Below are positions 1 through 8,502 of a stretch of DNA of 34,775 nucleotides, in pieces. The notes under the pieces are model-generated. The model saw only the letters and a program-made list of their open reading frames with translations, ran no database searches and had not been told where the DNA came from. A program made the translations under genes and the position numbers. The stretch comes from an uncultured Lachnospiraceae bacterium (GTDB lineage Bacteria > Bacillota > Clostridia > Lachnospirales > Lachnospiraceae): assembly GCA_947178125.1 (NCBI GenBank), contig CAMWXB010000044.1, positions 1 through 34,775 on the forward strand. The letters run 5' to 3'. Each line of letters begins with the position of its first letter. Position 1 is the first letter of the stretch.

Positions 1-2
1 CT

Positions 3-1262
3 CTGTATTATGTCCGTGCAGCGGTCTGGGAAAAGAGGGACAGGCTGCTTCAGAATATCTGCAACGGCATCCTGCTTCATTTTCTGGTGATGACAGGATA
101 TTGTCTGCTGCACAGGCCGTATATGTTCTATCAGTATTATCGTTATCCGTTCATTTTCCATACGGTGACGATTTCCGCCGTTTATTTATCGTTGGTGGTA
201 TGTGCGGCGCTCGTGAAACTGCTCGGCTGTTATCGGAGAGAACCAAAACTTTCATGTATCTGGAAGGAACTCGCGGTTTTTGGAATTTCTGCGGTATATC
301 TGGTTTTTACATTGTCGCGGACAGGCTATCTGGCAGTGGCGGTTACGGCGCTCATTGTCATTCCGGTTGTCTGCCTCGGCATGAAGAAAAAACTCAGGAG
401 TCTGCTGATTGCAATAGCGATGCTGTTTTTTGCTGTACTGCTTTGTTTCCCGGCGGTCTTCACGGCACAGCGTATTGTCCCGGCGGTAACGGCGCAGCCG
501 GAAACGATGGTCATAGAAGAACTGCCGAGCGAGATTCAGCATGGGAGAGATTTGGATTCCAATTATTATATAACGATCCGACGGTTTATTCATGTATTCC
601 AGTCGAAAGTGCTTGGAATTCCGGACGAGAAGTGTATCAATCAGTATAAAACTGCAAAAGATGATAGGAAGAGCGGTGTCGGATACTGTATGGCGGCAGG
701 AGAATCTGTGTCAGATAAGATGCTCGTAGCCTCAGCGGATTTTTCGGGAAATGAGATTCCCGAACAGGAGGAGGAAAGCGAAGCTGACGTGCAGGTTGAG
801 GAGGAAGAATGGTCTGGCGAAGAAGAGCAGCAGGAGAGTGACGCGGAAGCCTATACCAACGGGCGGTTGGATATCTTCAGGTTATATTATGAAAATCTGA
901 ACATGGAAGGACATGATGATATGTATATTACGCTGCCCGACGGCAATCTGGTCGTTCATGCGCACAATATTTATCTTCAGGCCGCGTATGACCATGGGAT
1001 TCCGGTGGGCATTGCATTTGTTTTATTTGGGTTATGCACATTGGTGCAATCAGCAGTTTATTATAGAAGGAGAAAAGATGACAGGCTATGCAGTGTACTG
1101 CCGTTTGCGTTATTGATCTTATTTGCGGCAGCAGGATTGACGGAGTGGATATTTCATCCCTGCAATCCGATTGCATTTTGTCTGTTGTTAATGCTGGCGC
1201 CGCTTTTGACCGATATGGGGCGCACCGCAGAAGGAACGAGTGGAGATGGAAAAGAAGCGTAA
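3..1262 (+). CDS. O-antigen ligase/polymerase-like membrane protein (Wzy/WaaL superfamily), 5' truncated
   Basis: The reading frame is open from base 3, upstream of the first in-frame start at 87-90, so the N-terminus lies outside the window; about 419 residues are visible. The protein has hydrophobic helices, a 'SRTGYLA' segment and, near the C-terminus, 'HAHNIYLQAAYDHGIP', which resembles the conserved outer-loop HNxYLQ motif of O-antigen ligases and polymerases. By family it would join polysaccharide repeat units on the outer face of the membrane. Between the last helix groups is a large soluble loop with a very acidic stretch (about bases 765-850, mostly Glu). The frame overlaps the next gene by 23 bases, consistent with one operon. 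A ligase acting on another acceptor cannot be excluded. The superfamily call is firm; polymerase versus ligase is not. Confidence 0.75.
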   Translation: MYYVRAAVWEKRDRLLQNICNGILLHFLVMTGYCLLHRPYMFYQYYRYPFIFHTVTISAVYLSLVVCAALVKLLGCYRREPKLSCIWKELAVFGISAVYLVFTLSRTGYLAVAVTALIVIPVVCLGMKKKLRSLLIAIAMLFFAVLLCFPAVFTAQRIVPAVTAQPETMVIEELPSEIQHGRDLDSNYYITIRRFIHVFQSKVLGIPDEKCINQYKTAKDDRKSGVGYCMAAGESVSDKMLVASADFSGNEIPEQEEESEADVQVEEEEWSGEEEQQESDAEAYTNGRLDIFRLYYENLNMEGHDDMYITLPDGNLVVHAHNIYLQAAYDHGIPVGIAFVLFGLCTLVQSAVYYRRRKDDRLCSVLPFALLILFAAAGLTEWIFHPCNPIAFCLLLMLAPLLTDMGRTAEGTSGDGKEA

Positions 1263-3132
1263 GCCATTTAATGTAAAACTATTTTATCGAAGAACGGCCT
1301 TGATCATTTACGATATTATCAGCATTATCCTGGCAAGTTATCTGGGGATTTTGATTCGTTATGATGGAAAAATATCGTTGATACCGGAGCATTTTATGCA
1401 GCCGATCGAACGATTCTTACCGTTGAATATTTTGTTAACACTGGTCATTTTCTATTTTTTCCGTTTATACAGCAGCCTCTGGGCGTTTGCAGGGGAGACA
1501 GAGTTACAGAATATTGTCGTTTCCTGTGTGGTCTCGACGGTCATGAACGGTATTGGTCTTCAGTTTTTCAAATCGGCAGGGCAGGCAGTTCCGAGAAGCT
1601 ACCATTTCCTGTACCTGTGTCTGCTGATCAGCTGTACCTTTGCGAGCCGGTTTTCGTACCGTTTTTTCAGGGGACTCAAGCATAAGCAGCAGAATAAAAA
1701 AAATAAAATTTCCGTCATGGTGGTCGGCGCCGGAGAGGCCGCTAATGCCATTATCAAAGAAATCGTGAACAGCAATTTTTCTACGATGGTCATCCGCTGT
1801 ATCATCGATGACGATAAAGGCAAATGGGGAAAATATATTCAGGGCATCAAGGTGGCCGGCGGCCGGGATAAAATTGTGGAATGTGCCGATATTTATAATA
1901 TTGATGAAATTATCGTGGCAATGCCTTCTGCTACTCGGGCGGATATTAAAAATGTTCTGGAAATCTGCAAGGATACGAATTGTAAACTGCGTTCCCTTCC
2001 GGGAATGTATCAGCTCGTAAACGGAGAGGTCAACGTCAGCAAGCTGCGGGATGTTGAAGTAGAGGATTTGCTGGGCAGGGAGCCGATCAGCGTCGATATG
2101 GATTCAATCCTCGGCTATGTGCAGGGCAAGACAGTGCTCGTGACGGGCGGGGGCGGTTCTATCGGCAGTGAATTGAGCCGGCAGATTGCGCAGCATCGGC
2201 CGAAGCGGCTGATCATCCTCGATATTTATGAGAACAGCGTATACGACGTGCAGCAGGAATTGAAAATGAGGTATCCGGAGCTGGATTTGGTCGTGCTCAT
2301 CGCATCCGTACGGAATACGAACCGGATGAACTGGATTTGTTCGTATTACCGGCCGGATATCGTTTATCATGCGGCAGCGCATAAACATGTACCGTTGATG
2401 GAAGACAGCCCGACGGAGGCGATCAAGAATAATGTGTTCGGAACCTTTAAGACGGCACAGGCGGCGGCTATGAGCGGGGCAAGAAGGTTCGTCATGATAT
2501 CAACGGATAAGGCGGTAAATCCGACGAATATCATGGGAGCCAGCAAGCGTATCTGTGAAATGATTATTCAGATTTTTAATAAGCACTATGATACGGAATT
2601 TGTGGCCGTGCGTTTTGGAAACGTGCTTGGCAGTAACGGAAGCGTTATTCCGCTTTTTAAGAAACAGATCGCGGAGGGCGGCCCTGTTACCGTTACGCAT
2701 CCCGATATTATCCGGTATTTTATGACGATTCCGGAAGCGGTGTCGCTTGTATTGCAGGCGGGCGCCTATGCAAAAGGCGGGGAGATTTTTATTCTGGATA
2801 TGGGAGAACCGGTGAAGATTCTGGATTTGGCGGAAAATCTGATTCGTTTATCCGGCTACCGGGTAGGCGAAGATATCAAGATAGAATTTACGGGACTGCG
2901 TCCGGGTGAAAAATTGTATGAAGAATTGCTGATGGATGAAGAGGGAATGAAGGATACCGCGAACCGCATGATTCATATTGGCAGACCGATTGAAGTGGAT
3001 GAACAGGAATTTTTCGAGCAGTTAAAAGAGTTAAAAGACGAGTGCCAGATTGAAACCTCGGATATCAGACCTTTGATTCAGAAAATTGTGCCGACCTATC
3101 ATTATGGCGGTAATGGCAGCATCGCAGACTGA
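1240..3132 (+). CDS. pglF: Membrane-anchored UDP-GlcNAc 4,6-dehydratase (PglF/WbpM/CapD family)
   Basis: It is predicted to convert UDP-GlcNAc to UDP-2-acetamido-2,6-dideoxy-4-keto-hexose, the first step to a 4-amino-4,6-dideoxy sugar. The 630 residues follow the usual long-form layout: about four N-terminal membrane helices (residues about 15-130), a first Rossmann fold ('VMVVGAGEAANA'), then the catalytic SDR domain with 'VTGGGGSIGSE' at about residue 300. The active-site segment is 'STDKAVNPTNIMGASK' with Met432 and Lys436, so Met replaces the usual Tyr of YxxxK, as is known for WbpM and PglF. The start is GTG 1240 with AAGGA four bases upstream; ATG 1246 is also possible. It overlaps the polymerase upstream and is followed ten bases on by its expected partner aminotransferase. 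Confidence 0.9.
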   Translation: MEMEKKRKPFNVKLFYRRTALIIYDIISIILASYLGILIRYDGKISLIPEHFMQPIERFLPLNILLTLVIFYFFRLYSSLWAFAGETELQNIVVSCVVSTVMNGIGLQFFKSAGQAVPRSYHFLYLCLLISCTFASRFSYRFFRGLKHKQQNKKNKISVMVVGAGEAANAIIKEIVNSNFSTMVIRCIIDDDKGKWGKYIQGIKVAGGRDKIVECADIYNIDEIIVAMPSATRADIKNVLEICKDTNCKLRSLPGMYQLVNGEVNVSKLRDVEVEDLLGREPISVDMDSILGYVQGKTVLVTGGGGSIGSELSRQIAQHRPKRLIILDIYENSVYDVQQELKMRYPELDLVVLIASVRNTNRMNWICSYYRPDIVYHAAAHKHVPLMEDSPTEAIKNNVFGTFKTAQAAAMSGARRFVMISTDKAVNPTNIMGASKRICEMIIQIFNKHYDTEFVAVRFGNVLGSNGSVIPLFKKQIAEGGPVTVTHPDIIRYFMTIPEAVSLVLQAGAYAKGGEIFILDMGEPVKILDLAENLIRLSGYRVGEDIKIEFTGLRPGEKLYEELLMDEEGMKDTANRMIHIGRPIEVDEQEFFEQLKELKDECQIETSDIRPLIQKIVPTYHYGGNGSIAD

Positions 3133-3153
3133 GAAAGGAGCATGATTATAAAA

Positions 3154-4287
3154 ATGGGGAAAAAGCGGATTTATTTGTCTTCTCCTACCATGCACGGTAA
3201 GGAACAGGAGTTTGTGCAGGAAGCATTTGATACCAACTGGATAGCGCCGCTCGGGCCGAATGTGACGGCTTTTGAGCAGGAAATGCTGGCTTATACGGGA
3301 GCGGGCTGCGCAACTGCGCTGAGCGCTGGTACGGCGGCAATTCATCTTGCGCTGAAACTGTTAAATATCGGGCCGGGCGATGTGGTATTTGTATCGGACC
3401 TGACCTTTTCAGCGACCTGTAATCCGATTGTATACGAGGGGGCGGCTCCCGTTTTTATCGATGCTGAACCGGATACCTGGAATATGTCGCCGCAGGCATT
3501 GGAAAAAGCGTTCGAGAAATATCCGCATCCAAAAGCGGTTCTCTGTGCTTATCTGTACGGTACGCCTGCCAAAATTAATGAAATCATGGCAATTTGCGAG
3601 AAACATCATGTGCCTTATATAGAAGATGCCGCGGAATCTCTCGGCAGTACTTATATGGGCCGCCATACGGGAACTCTTGGCAAATTCGGCATTTATTCTT
3701 TTAACGGTAATAAGATTATCACGACTTCCGGCGGTGGTATGCTGGTATCCGATGATGAGGAAGCGATTAAAAAAGCGCTCTTTCTGGCGACGCAGGCAAG
3801 AGATCCGGCAAGGCACTATCAACATTCCCAGATCGGCTACAATTACAGAATGAGCAATGTCACGGCGGGCATCGGAAGAGGGCAGCTTCTTTATATGGAG
3901 GAACATAAAGCGCGTAAACAGGCGATTTACCGGCAATATCAGGAAGCCTTTGCGGATATTCCTGAAATTTCGATGAATCCTCTGAACCCGGATGGAGATG
4001 CGAACAACTGGCTCTCCTGTATGACGATCGCCAAAGGCAGCAGTGTGACGCCGGATGAGATCATGGATGCGTTGGATGCGGAAAATATAGAGAGCAGACC
4101 GATTTGGAAGCCGATGCACGAGCAGCCTGTGTTTGCAGAATGCGATTTTGTGCCGCATAACGAGGACGGCAGCAGCGTGGGCAGCGATATTTTTGCAAGA
4201 GGCTTATGTCTGCCAAGCGATATTAAAAATACGCCGGAAGATATGGAACTGATCATCGGCATTGTCAGAAAATGCTTCAATAAGTAG
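3154..4287 (+). CDS. pglE: PLP-dependent sugar aminotransferase (DegT/DnrJ/EryC1, PglE-like)
   Basis: It is predicted to aminate the 4-keto sugar made by the preceding dehydratase, giving UDP-4-amino-4,6-dideoxy-HexNAc. Visible hallmarks are the N-terminal 'RIYLSSPTMHGKE', the cofactor region 'ALSAGTAAIHLAL', 'EDAAESLGS', and the PLP lysine in 'FNGNKIITTSGGGM' (Lys187 from this start), followed by 'YNYRMSNVTAGIG'. Length (377 residues) fits the family. The start is uncertain. ATG 3142 has AGGAG only one base upstream, too close to use, whereas ATG 3154 lies 13 bases from it and begins at the usual family N-terminus, so 3154 is preferred. Directly downstream of pglF and upstream of pglC, it completes two of the three usual bacillosamine-type steps; no PglD acetyltransferase follows. 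Confidence 0.9.
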   Translation: MGKKRIYLSSPTMHGKEQEFVQEAFDTNWIAPLGPNVTAFEQEMLAYTGAGCATALSAGTAAIHLALKLLNIGPGDVVFVSDLTFSATCNPIVYEGAAPVFIDAEPDTWNMSPQALEKAFEKYPHPKAVLCAYLYGTPAKINEIMAICEKHHVPYIEDAAESLGSTYMGRHTGTLGKFGIYSFNGNKIITTSGGGMLVSDDEEAIKKALFLATQARDPARHYQHSQIGYNYRMSNVTAGIGRGQLLYMEEHKARKQAIYRQYQEAFADIPEISMNPLNPDGDANNWLSCMTIAKGSSVTPDEIMDALDAENIESRPIWKPMHEQPVFAECDFVPHNEDGSSVGSDIFARGLCLPSDIKNTPEDMELIIGIVRKCFNK

Positions 4288-4338
4288 GTTTTGGACCGGC
4301 AGCGCAAATGCGTCCGTGCGGGAATGGAGGGGAAACAG

Positions 4339-4971
4339 ATGATTTATGAGAGATATATAAAACGGTTTTTCGATATTATCATTTCACTCACAGCAATTAT
4401 TATCCTGAGTCCCCTGTTTCTTATTTTGGGTATTCTGGTGCGGGTGAAGCTGGGGAGTCCTGTTTTTTTCCGGCAGAAACGGCCGGGCAGGAACGGGGAA
4501 ATCTTTACGCTCTGTAAGTTCCGTACCATGACGGATAAGCGGGATGAAAAAGGAGATTTGCTGCCCGACGAAGAGCGGCTTACGAAGTTTGGGAAAATGC
4601 TTCGTTCGACCAGTCTGGACGAACTGCCTGAATTGTTCATCATCCTGAAAGGAGATATGAGTCTGGTCGGGCCGAGGCCGCTGCTCGTGAAATATCTGCC
4701 CTGGTATACGGAAGAAGAACGGCACAGGCACGATGTGCGACCGGGACTGACAGGACTGGCACAGGTGAACGGCAGGAATACCATCGGATGGGAAGAAAGA
4801 TTCGCATATGATCTGGAATATGTGCGGCACTGCAGTTTTCTGATGGATGTGAAAATCATTGGAATGACCGTTGGCAAGGTTCTGAACCGTTCGGGAATCC
4901 TGTCAGGCGCGGAGCAGACGACGGAGGATTTCGATATATACCGGAGTAAGCAGCAGAAAGGCGGCTCATGA
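4339..4971 (+). CDS. pglC: Monotopic phosphoglycosyl transferase initiating the repeat unit (PglC-like sugar transferase)
   Basis: It is predicted to transfer a phospho-sugar from its UDP-sugar to undecaprenyl phosphate at the inner face of the membrane, starting the repeat unit. At 210 residues it is the short PglC-type form: one N-terminal re-entrant hydrophobic helix (residues about 10-35), 'FFRQKRPGRNGE', 'CKFRTM', then the catalytic Asp-Glu pair in 'SLDELPELF' (Asp94, Glu95) and 'KGDMSLVGPRPLL'. The start is ATG 4339, behind GGAGG at 4326-4330; a longer frame from TTG 4291 adds 16 residues without a family match and is rejected. The stop overlaps the next gene as ATGA, implying translational coupling. 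Substrate is most likely the amino-dideoxy sugar of the two genes upstream, perhaps after N-acylation. Confidence 0.92.
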   Translation: MIYERYIKRFFDIIISLTAIIILSPLFLILGILVRVKLGSPVFFRQKRPGRNGEIFTLCKFRTMTDKRDEKGDLLPDEERLTKFGKMLRSTSLDELPELFIILKGDMSLVGPRPLLVKYLPWYTEEERHRHDVRPGLTGLAQVNGRNTIGWEERFAYDLEYVRHCSFLMDVKIIGMTVGKVLNRSGILSGAEQTTEDFDIYRSKQQKGGS

Positions 4972-5954
4972 TGAATATCCTGATATTAAGCGCGGGAACG
5001 CGGAATAAAGTGGTACAGTATTTTAAGAAAGAAGTGGGAGCGGAAGGAAAGATCGTTGCGACCGACTGCAGCAATCTGGCGCCTGCCGTTTATGATGCGG
5101 ACAAATTCTATCTCGTATCGAGGATAACCGCACCCGGTTATCTGGAGAGCATTCTGGAAATCTGTCAGAAAGAAAAAATAGACGGCGTTTTTTCCCTGAT
5201 CGACCCGGAACTCAGCATTCTGGCGAAGGAGAAAGACAAATTTCTGGCAATTGGCACGACGCCGATCATTTCACCTTATGATCTGGTGGAGACCTGTCTT
5301 GACAAATACCGGATGTATCGGATGCTGTGTGAAATGCAGATTCCTACCGGGAAATGCTATGTGGAAAAGGAAGCTTTTTATCAGGCGGTGGAAGAGGGGG
5401 AAATCTCCTATCCTGTTTTTGTGAAGCCGGTAAAGGGAAGCGCGAGTATCAATATCAGTAAAGTGGGCAGCCGGGAGGAAATCGAGCTTCTGTTCAGATT
5501 GTATGACGATTTGATGATACAGGAATATATGGATGGGCAGGAATATGGCGCCGATGTCTATATTGATATGATATCGGGAGAGTGCACTTCCATTTTTGTG
5601 AAAAAGAAGATAAAGATGCGGGCGGGGGAAACGGATAAGTCGGTATCGTTCAAAGATGAGAAGTTATTTGCCATGTTAAAAGATTTCGTGGAAAAATGCG
5701 GTTTTCGCGGGATGATCGATATTGATATTTTTGAAATAGGCGGGATCTGGTATATTTCGGAAGTGAATCCCCGTTTCGGCGGTGGTTATCCGCACGCCTA
5801 TGCCTGCGGCGTGAATATGCCAAAGCAGGCGCTTGTGAATCTGGCAGGAGAAGAGAATCCGGCCACGATCGGGGCGTACCCGGAATCTGTCTGCATGATG
5901 AAATATAATGAAATCGCCGTAAGGGATATGAACGGTGTGGAACTGCAAGGATAA
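4968..5954 (+). CDS. ATP-grasp domain ligase, cell-surface sugar cluster type
   Basis: This 328-residue protein looks like a compact ATP-grasp enzyme of the carbamoyl-phosphate-synthase-like group. The N-terminal part ('ILILSAGTRNKVVQYF', 'SLIDPELSILA') resembles the pre-ATP-grasp fold. Then come 'YPVFVKPVKGSASINI' (nucleotide-binding Lys and Gly-rich loop), 'MIQEYMDGQEYGADVY', and the metal-binding end 'DIDIFEIGGIWYISEVNPRFGGG' region with the Glu-x-Asn-x-Arg motif. Such enzymes join a carboxylate to an amine or thiol using ATP. It overlaps pglC by four bases and stands where an N-acetyltransferase (PglD) would be expected. A role in acylating the 4-amino group of the sugar nucleotide is therefore attractive, but it is inference; the true substrate cannot be read from sequence. 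Confidence 0.8.
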   Translation: MMNILILSAGTRNKVVQYFKKEVGAEGKIVATDCSNLAPAVYDADKFYLVSRITAPGYLESILEICQKEKIDGVFSLIDPELSILAKEKDKFLAIGTTPIISPYDLVETCLDKYRMYRMLCEMQIPTGKCYVEKEAFYQAVEEGEISYPVFVKPVKGSASINISKVGSREEIELLFRLYDDLMIQEYMDGQEYGADVYIDMISGECTSIFVKKKIKMRAGETDKSVSFKDEKLFAMLKDFVEKCGFRGMIDIDIFEIGGIWYISEVNPRFGGGYPHAYACGVNMPKQALVNLAGEENPATIGAYPESVCMMKYNEIAVRDMNGVELQG

Positions 5955-6020
5955 AGAGAGAAAGACTTGCATCTTTCCTGATTCAAAGAGACAGTACACC
6001 AGATATGAGGGAATACAGAT

Positions 6021-7103
6021 ATGGGCAGAGTATTGATCCTTGGCAATTCTTCCGGCGGTCTGTTTGACTTCCGGAATGAATTCGTGGAGGCGCTTTTAAA
6101 AGAAAATCAGGTTTTTGTCAGCGTGCCGGACGATGTAAAGACGAAGGAACTGACGGAGGAAGGATGTCAGGTCATTCGGACTTCCATTAACCGCAGGGGA
6201 ATCAATCCGGTCGAAGATCTGAAATTGTACCGGACGTATCATAATATGATGAAGGAGCTAAAGCCGGATTTGGTCGTTACCTATACGATCAAGCCGAATA
6301 TATACGGCGGTTTCTGTGCGGGCCGGATGAAAATACCCTATATAGCGACGATTACCGGGCTGGGCGGGGCTTTCGACCGGACAGGGCTTTTGTTACAGCT
6401 GATTATCCATATGTATCGCGCGGGTCTGAAAAAGGCGGCGTGCGTCTTTTTTCAGAATGAGGAGAACCGTTCTATTTTCCGGAAATTCGGCATTATGGGG
6501 AAAAAAGAAAGAATGGTCATGGGTTCCGGCGTGAGCCTGCCAAGACACCCTTACGAGCCGTATCCTGAGCGGGACGAAACCCATTTTCTGTTCGTTGGCC
6601 GTGTCATGAAGGAGCGGGGGATTCTGGAATTTCTGGGCGCTGCCCGGAAACTGCACGGCGATAAGGTGTTTTTTGATATTCTCGGGTACTGCGACGAAGA
6701 TTACCAGGAAATGTTAGAGGAATACGAAAAAGAAGGCGTAATCCGTCAACTCGGTTTTCATACACAGGTGCATCCCTATCTGGCGGATGCCAGTGCAATC
6801 GTGGTCGCATCTTTCCATGAGGGGATGTCCAATGCGCTGATCGAAGCGGCGGCTACCGGAAGGCCCGTCATTGCGTCCAACATCAGCGGGTGTATGGAAG
6901 CTTTTGAAGAGGGAAGGACCGGATTCGGTTTTACGCCCGGCAATACGGAAGAACTGATTCAGGCGATGGAGAAATTTTTACGTCTGTCTCATGAGGAGCG
7001 TGCTGCGATGGGGCGCGCGGGGCGTGAGAAGATGGAGAAAGAGTTTGACAGGGAACTGGTGACGGCAGCGTATATGGATGAAGTGGGGAAAGTATTGGCA
7101 TAA
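6021..7103 (+). CDS. Glycosyltransferase family 4 (PglA-like)
   Basis: This 360-residue protein is a GT-B fold retaining glycosyltransferase of family GT4, cytoplasmic and acting on the lipid-linked acceptor. The N-terminal half carries 'NSSGGLFDFRNEFVEALL' and 'YTIKPNIYGG' and 'ITGLGGAF', segments typical of PglA-like enzymes. The C-terminal half has the nucleotide-sugar motif with E-x7-E in 'HEGMSNALIEAAATGRP'. PglA of the Campylobacter pathway adds GalNAc to undecaprenyl-diphosphate-bacillosamine, and the position here right after the Pgl-like initiation genes suggests it adds the second sugar. The exact donor is not known. ATG 6021 follows GAGGG at 6007-6011. The 66 bases upstream hold only a weak six-base-pair hairpin and no clear promoter. 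Confidence 0.9.
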   Translation: MGRVLILGNSSGGLFDFRNEFVEALLKENQVFVSVPDDVKTKELTEEGCQVIRTSINRRGINPVEDLKLYRTYHNMMKELKPDLVVTYTIKPNIYGGFCAGRMKIPYIATITGLGGAFDRTGLLLQLIIHMYRAGLKKAACVFFQNEENRSIFRKFGIMGKKERMVMGSGVSLPRHPYEPYPERDETHFLFVGRVMKERGILEFLGAARKLHGDKVFFDILGYCDEDYQEMLEEYEKEGVIRQLGFHTQVHPYLADASAIVVASFHEGMSNALIEAAATGRPVIASNISGCMEAFEEGRTGFGFTPGNTEELIQAMEKFLRLSHEERAAMGRAGREKMEKEFDRELVTAAYMDEVGKVLA

Positions 7104-7154
7104 TAAAAATAAAGATATAAAGAACAAACGAATCGGGAAGGAGATAAGACAGCA

Positions 7155-8471
7155 ATGAATCTGTATGAAAAGATTGTAGCAGGAGAGGAAAAAATTTCAC
7201 TTGTAGGACTCGGCTATGTGGGAATGCCGATTGCAGTAGCTTTTGCAAGAAAGGTCAAGGTCGTTGGTTTTGATTTAAATGAGGAGAAGATTAACCTGTA
7301 TAAGAGCGGTATCGACCCGACAAAGGAAGTCGGTGACGAAGTCATCCGAAATACGGCGGTGGAGTTCACCGCGGACGCTTCGAAACTGAAAGAAGCGAAG
7401 TTCCATATCGTAGCCGTGCCGACGCCGGTTAAGAGCGACCATACGCCGGACTTGTCTCCGGTGGAAGGTGCGAGCCATATTCTGGGGCAGAATCTGACAA
7501 AAGGTTCCGTCGTAGTCTATGAATCGACAGTGTATCCGGGCGTAACGGAGGATATCTGCGTGCCGATTCTGGAAAAAGAATCCGGTTTAAAATGCGGTGT
7601 CGATTTTAAAATCGGTTATTCACCGGAACGTATCAATCCAGGCGATAAGGTACATAGGCTGGAAACGATTACCAAGATCGTGTCCGGTATGGATGAGGAA
7701 ACGCTCGATACGGTAGCAAAAGTGTACGAGCTTGTCGTAGATGCCGGCGTTTACCGCGCGGAATCCATTAAGGTAGCGGAAGCGGCGAAGGTCATCGAGA
7801 ACAGCCAGAGGGATATCAATATTGCGTTCATGAATGAACTTTCCATTATTTTCCATAAGATGGATATCGATACGCAGGCCGTATTGAAAGCGGCGGGCAC
7901 AAAATGGAATTTCCTGAACTTCATGCCGGGTCTCGTAGGAGGCCACTGCATCGGCGTTGACCCGTATTATCTGACCTATAAGTCGGAGGAACTCGGCTAT
8001 CATTCCAGAATCATACTGGCCGGCCGGCGTATTAATGACGAAATGGGAAAATATGTGGCGGAAAGCCTTGTAAAAAATCTGATCAAAGCGGATATTCCGG
8101 TCAAAACCGCAAAAGTAGCGATTCTTGGATTTACGTTCAAGGAGAACTGTCCGGATACAAGAAACACGAAAGTAATCGATATTTACAATGAACTGGGCGA
8201 ATACGGTATCTGTCCGCTCGTCGTGGACCCGGCCGCAGATGCGGATGAGGCGAAGAGACTGTACGGTCTGACCTTCGGTAAGCTGGAAGATATTCACGAT
8301 ATGGATGCGGTCATTATCGCCGTTGCCCATGATGAATTTAAGAAGCTTGAGAAGGCGGATTTGAACCAATTCTATAAAGCGGAGAATGCCAAAAAGGTGC
8401 TTGTGGATATCAAAGGGCTGTTGAACAGAGAAGAATATCTGACGGAAGATTATCAGTACTGGAGACTATAG
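7155..8471 (+). CDS. tviB: UDP-N-acetylhexosamine 6-dehydrogenase (TviB/WbpO-like)
   Basis: It oxidises C6 of a UDP-HexNAc to the uronic acid with two NAD+; the TviB type acts on UDP-GlcNAc. The 438 residues show the N-terminal NAD motif 'SLVGLGYVGMPIA' (about residues 15-27), 'VPTPVKSDHTPDLSPV', the catalytic 'VGGHCIGVDPYYLTYK' with Cys265, and the C-terminal UDP-binding domain starting at 'AILGFTFKENCPDTRNTK'. These match the TviB/WbpO branch rather than the UDP-glucose dehydrogenase branch. ATG 7155 has AAGGAG 11 bases upstream. Together with the TviC/WbpP-like epimerase at 13420 it should provide UDP-GalNAcA. In the Vi-antigen locus the two genes are adjacent; here six kilobases and a MATE gene come between. 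Confidence 0.92.
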   Translation: MNLYEKIVAGEEKISLVGLGYVGMPIAVAFARKVKVVGFDLNEEKINLYKSGIDPTKEVGDEVIRNTAVEFTADASKLKEAKFHIVAVPTPVKSDHTPDLSPVEGASHILGQNLTKGSVVVYESTVYPGVTEDICVPILEKESGLKCGVDFKIGYSPERINPGDKVHRLETITKIVSGMDEETLDTVAKVYELVVDAGVYRAESIKVAEAAKVIENSQRDINIAFMNELSIIFHKMDIDTQAVLKAAGTKWNFLNFMPGLVGGHCIGVDPYYLTYKSEELGYHSRIILAGRRINDEMGKYVAESLVKNLIKADIPVKTAKVAILGFTFKENCPDTRNTKVIDIYNELGEYGICPLVVDPAADADEAKRLYGLTFGKLEDIHDMDAVIIAVAHDEFKKLEKADLNQFYKAENAKKVLVDIKGLLNREEYLTEDYQYWRL

Positions 8472-8502
8472 TGCCGCTGATGGCGGCGGGATGAGAGGCG
8501 AA

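Noticed and set aside
3409..4158. 249-codon minus-strand frame opposite the aminotransferase
   Set aside because: Shadow frame of a well conserved gene; composition atypical and no domain.
5960..5977. Hairpin GAAAGA/TCTTTC after the ATP-grasp gene
   Set aside because: Six AT-rich pairs with no T-run; chance occurrence is likely.
7095..7121. Possible promoter TTGGCA/TATAAA before tviB
   Set aside because: Spacing of 15 is too short and the region is simply A-rich; not convincing.
7620..8369. 249-codon minus-strand frame opposite tviB
   Set aside because: Shadow frame over the catalytic half of the dehydrogenase; no protein family resemblance.
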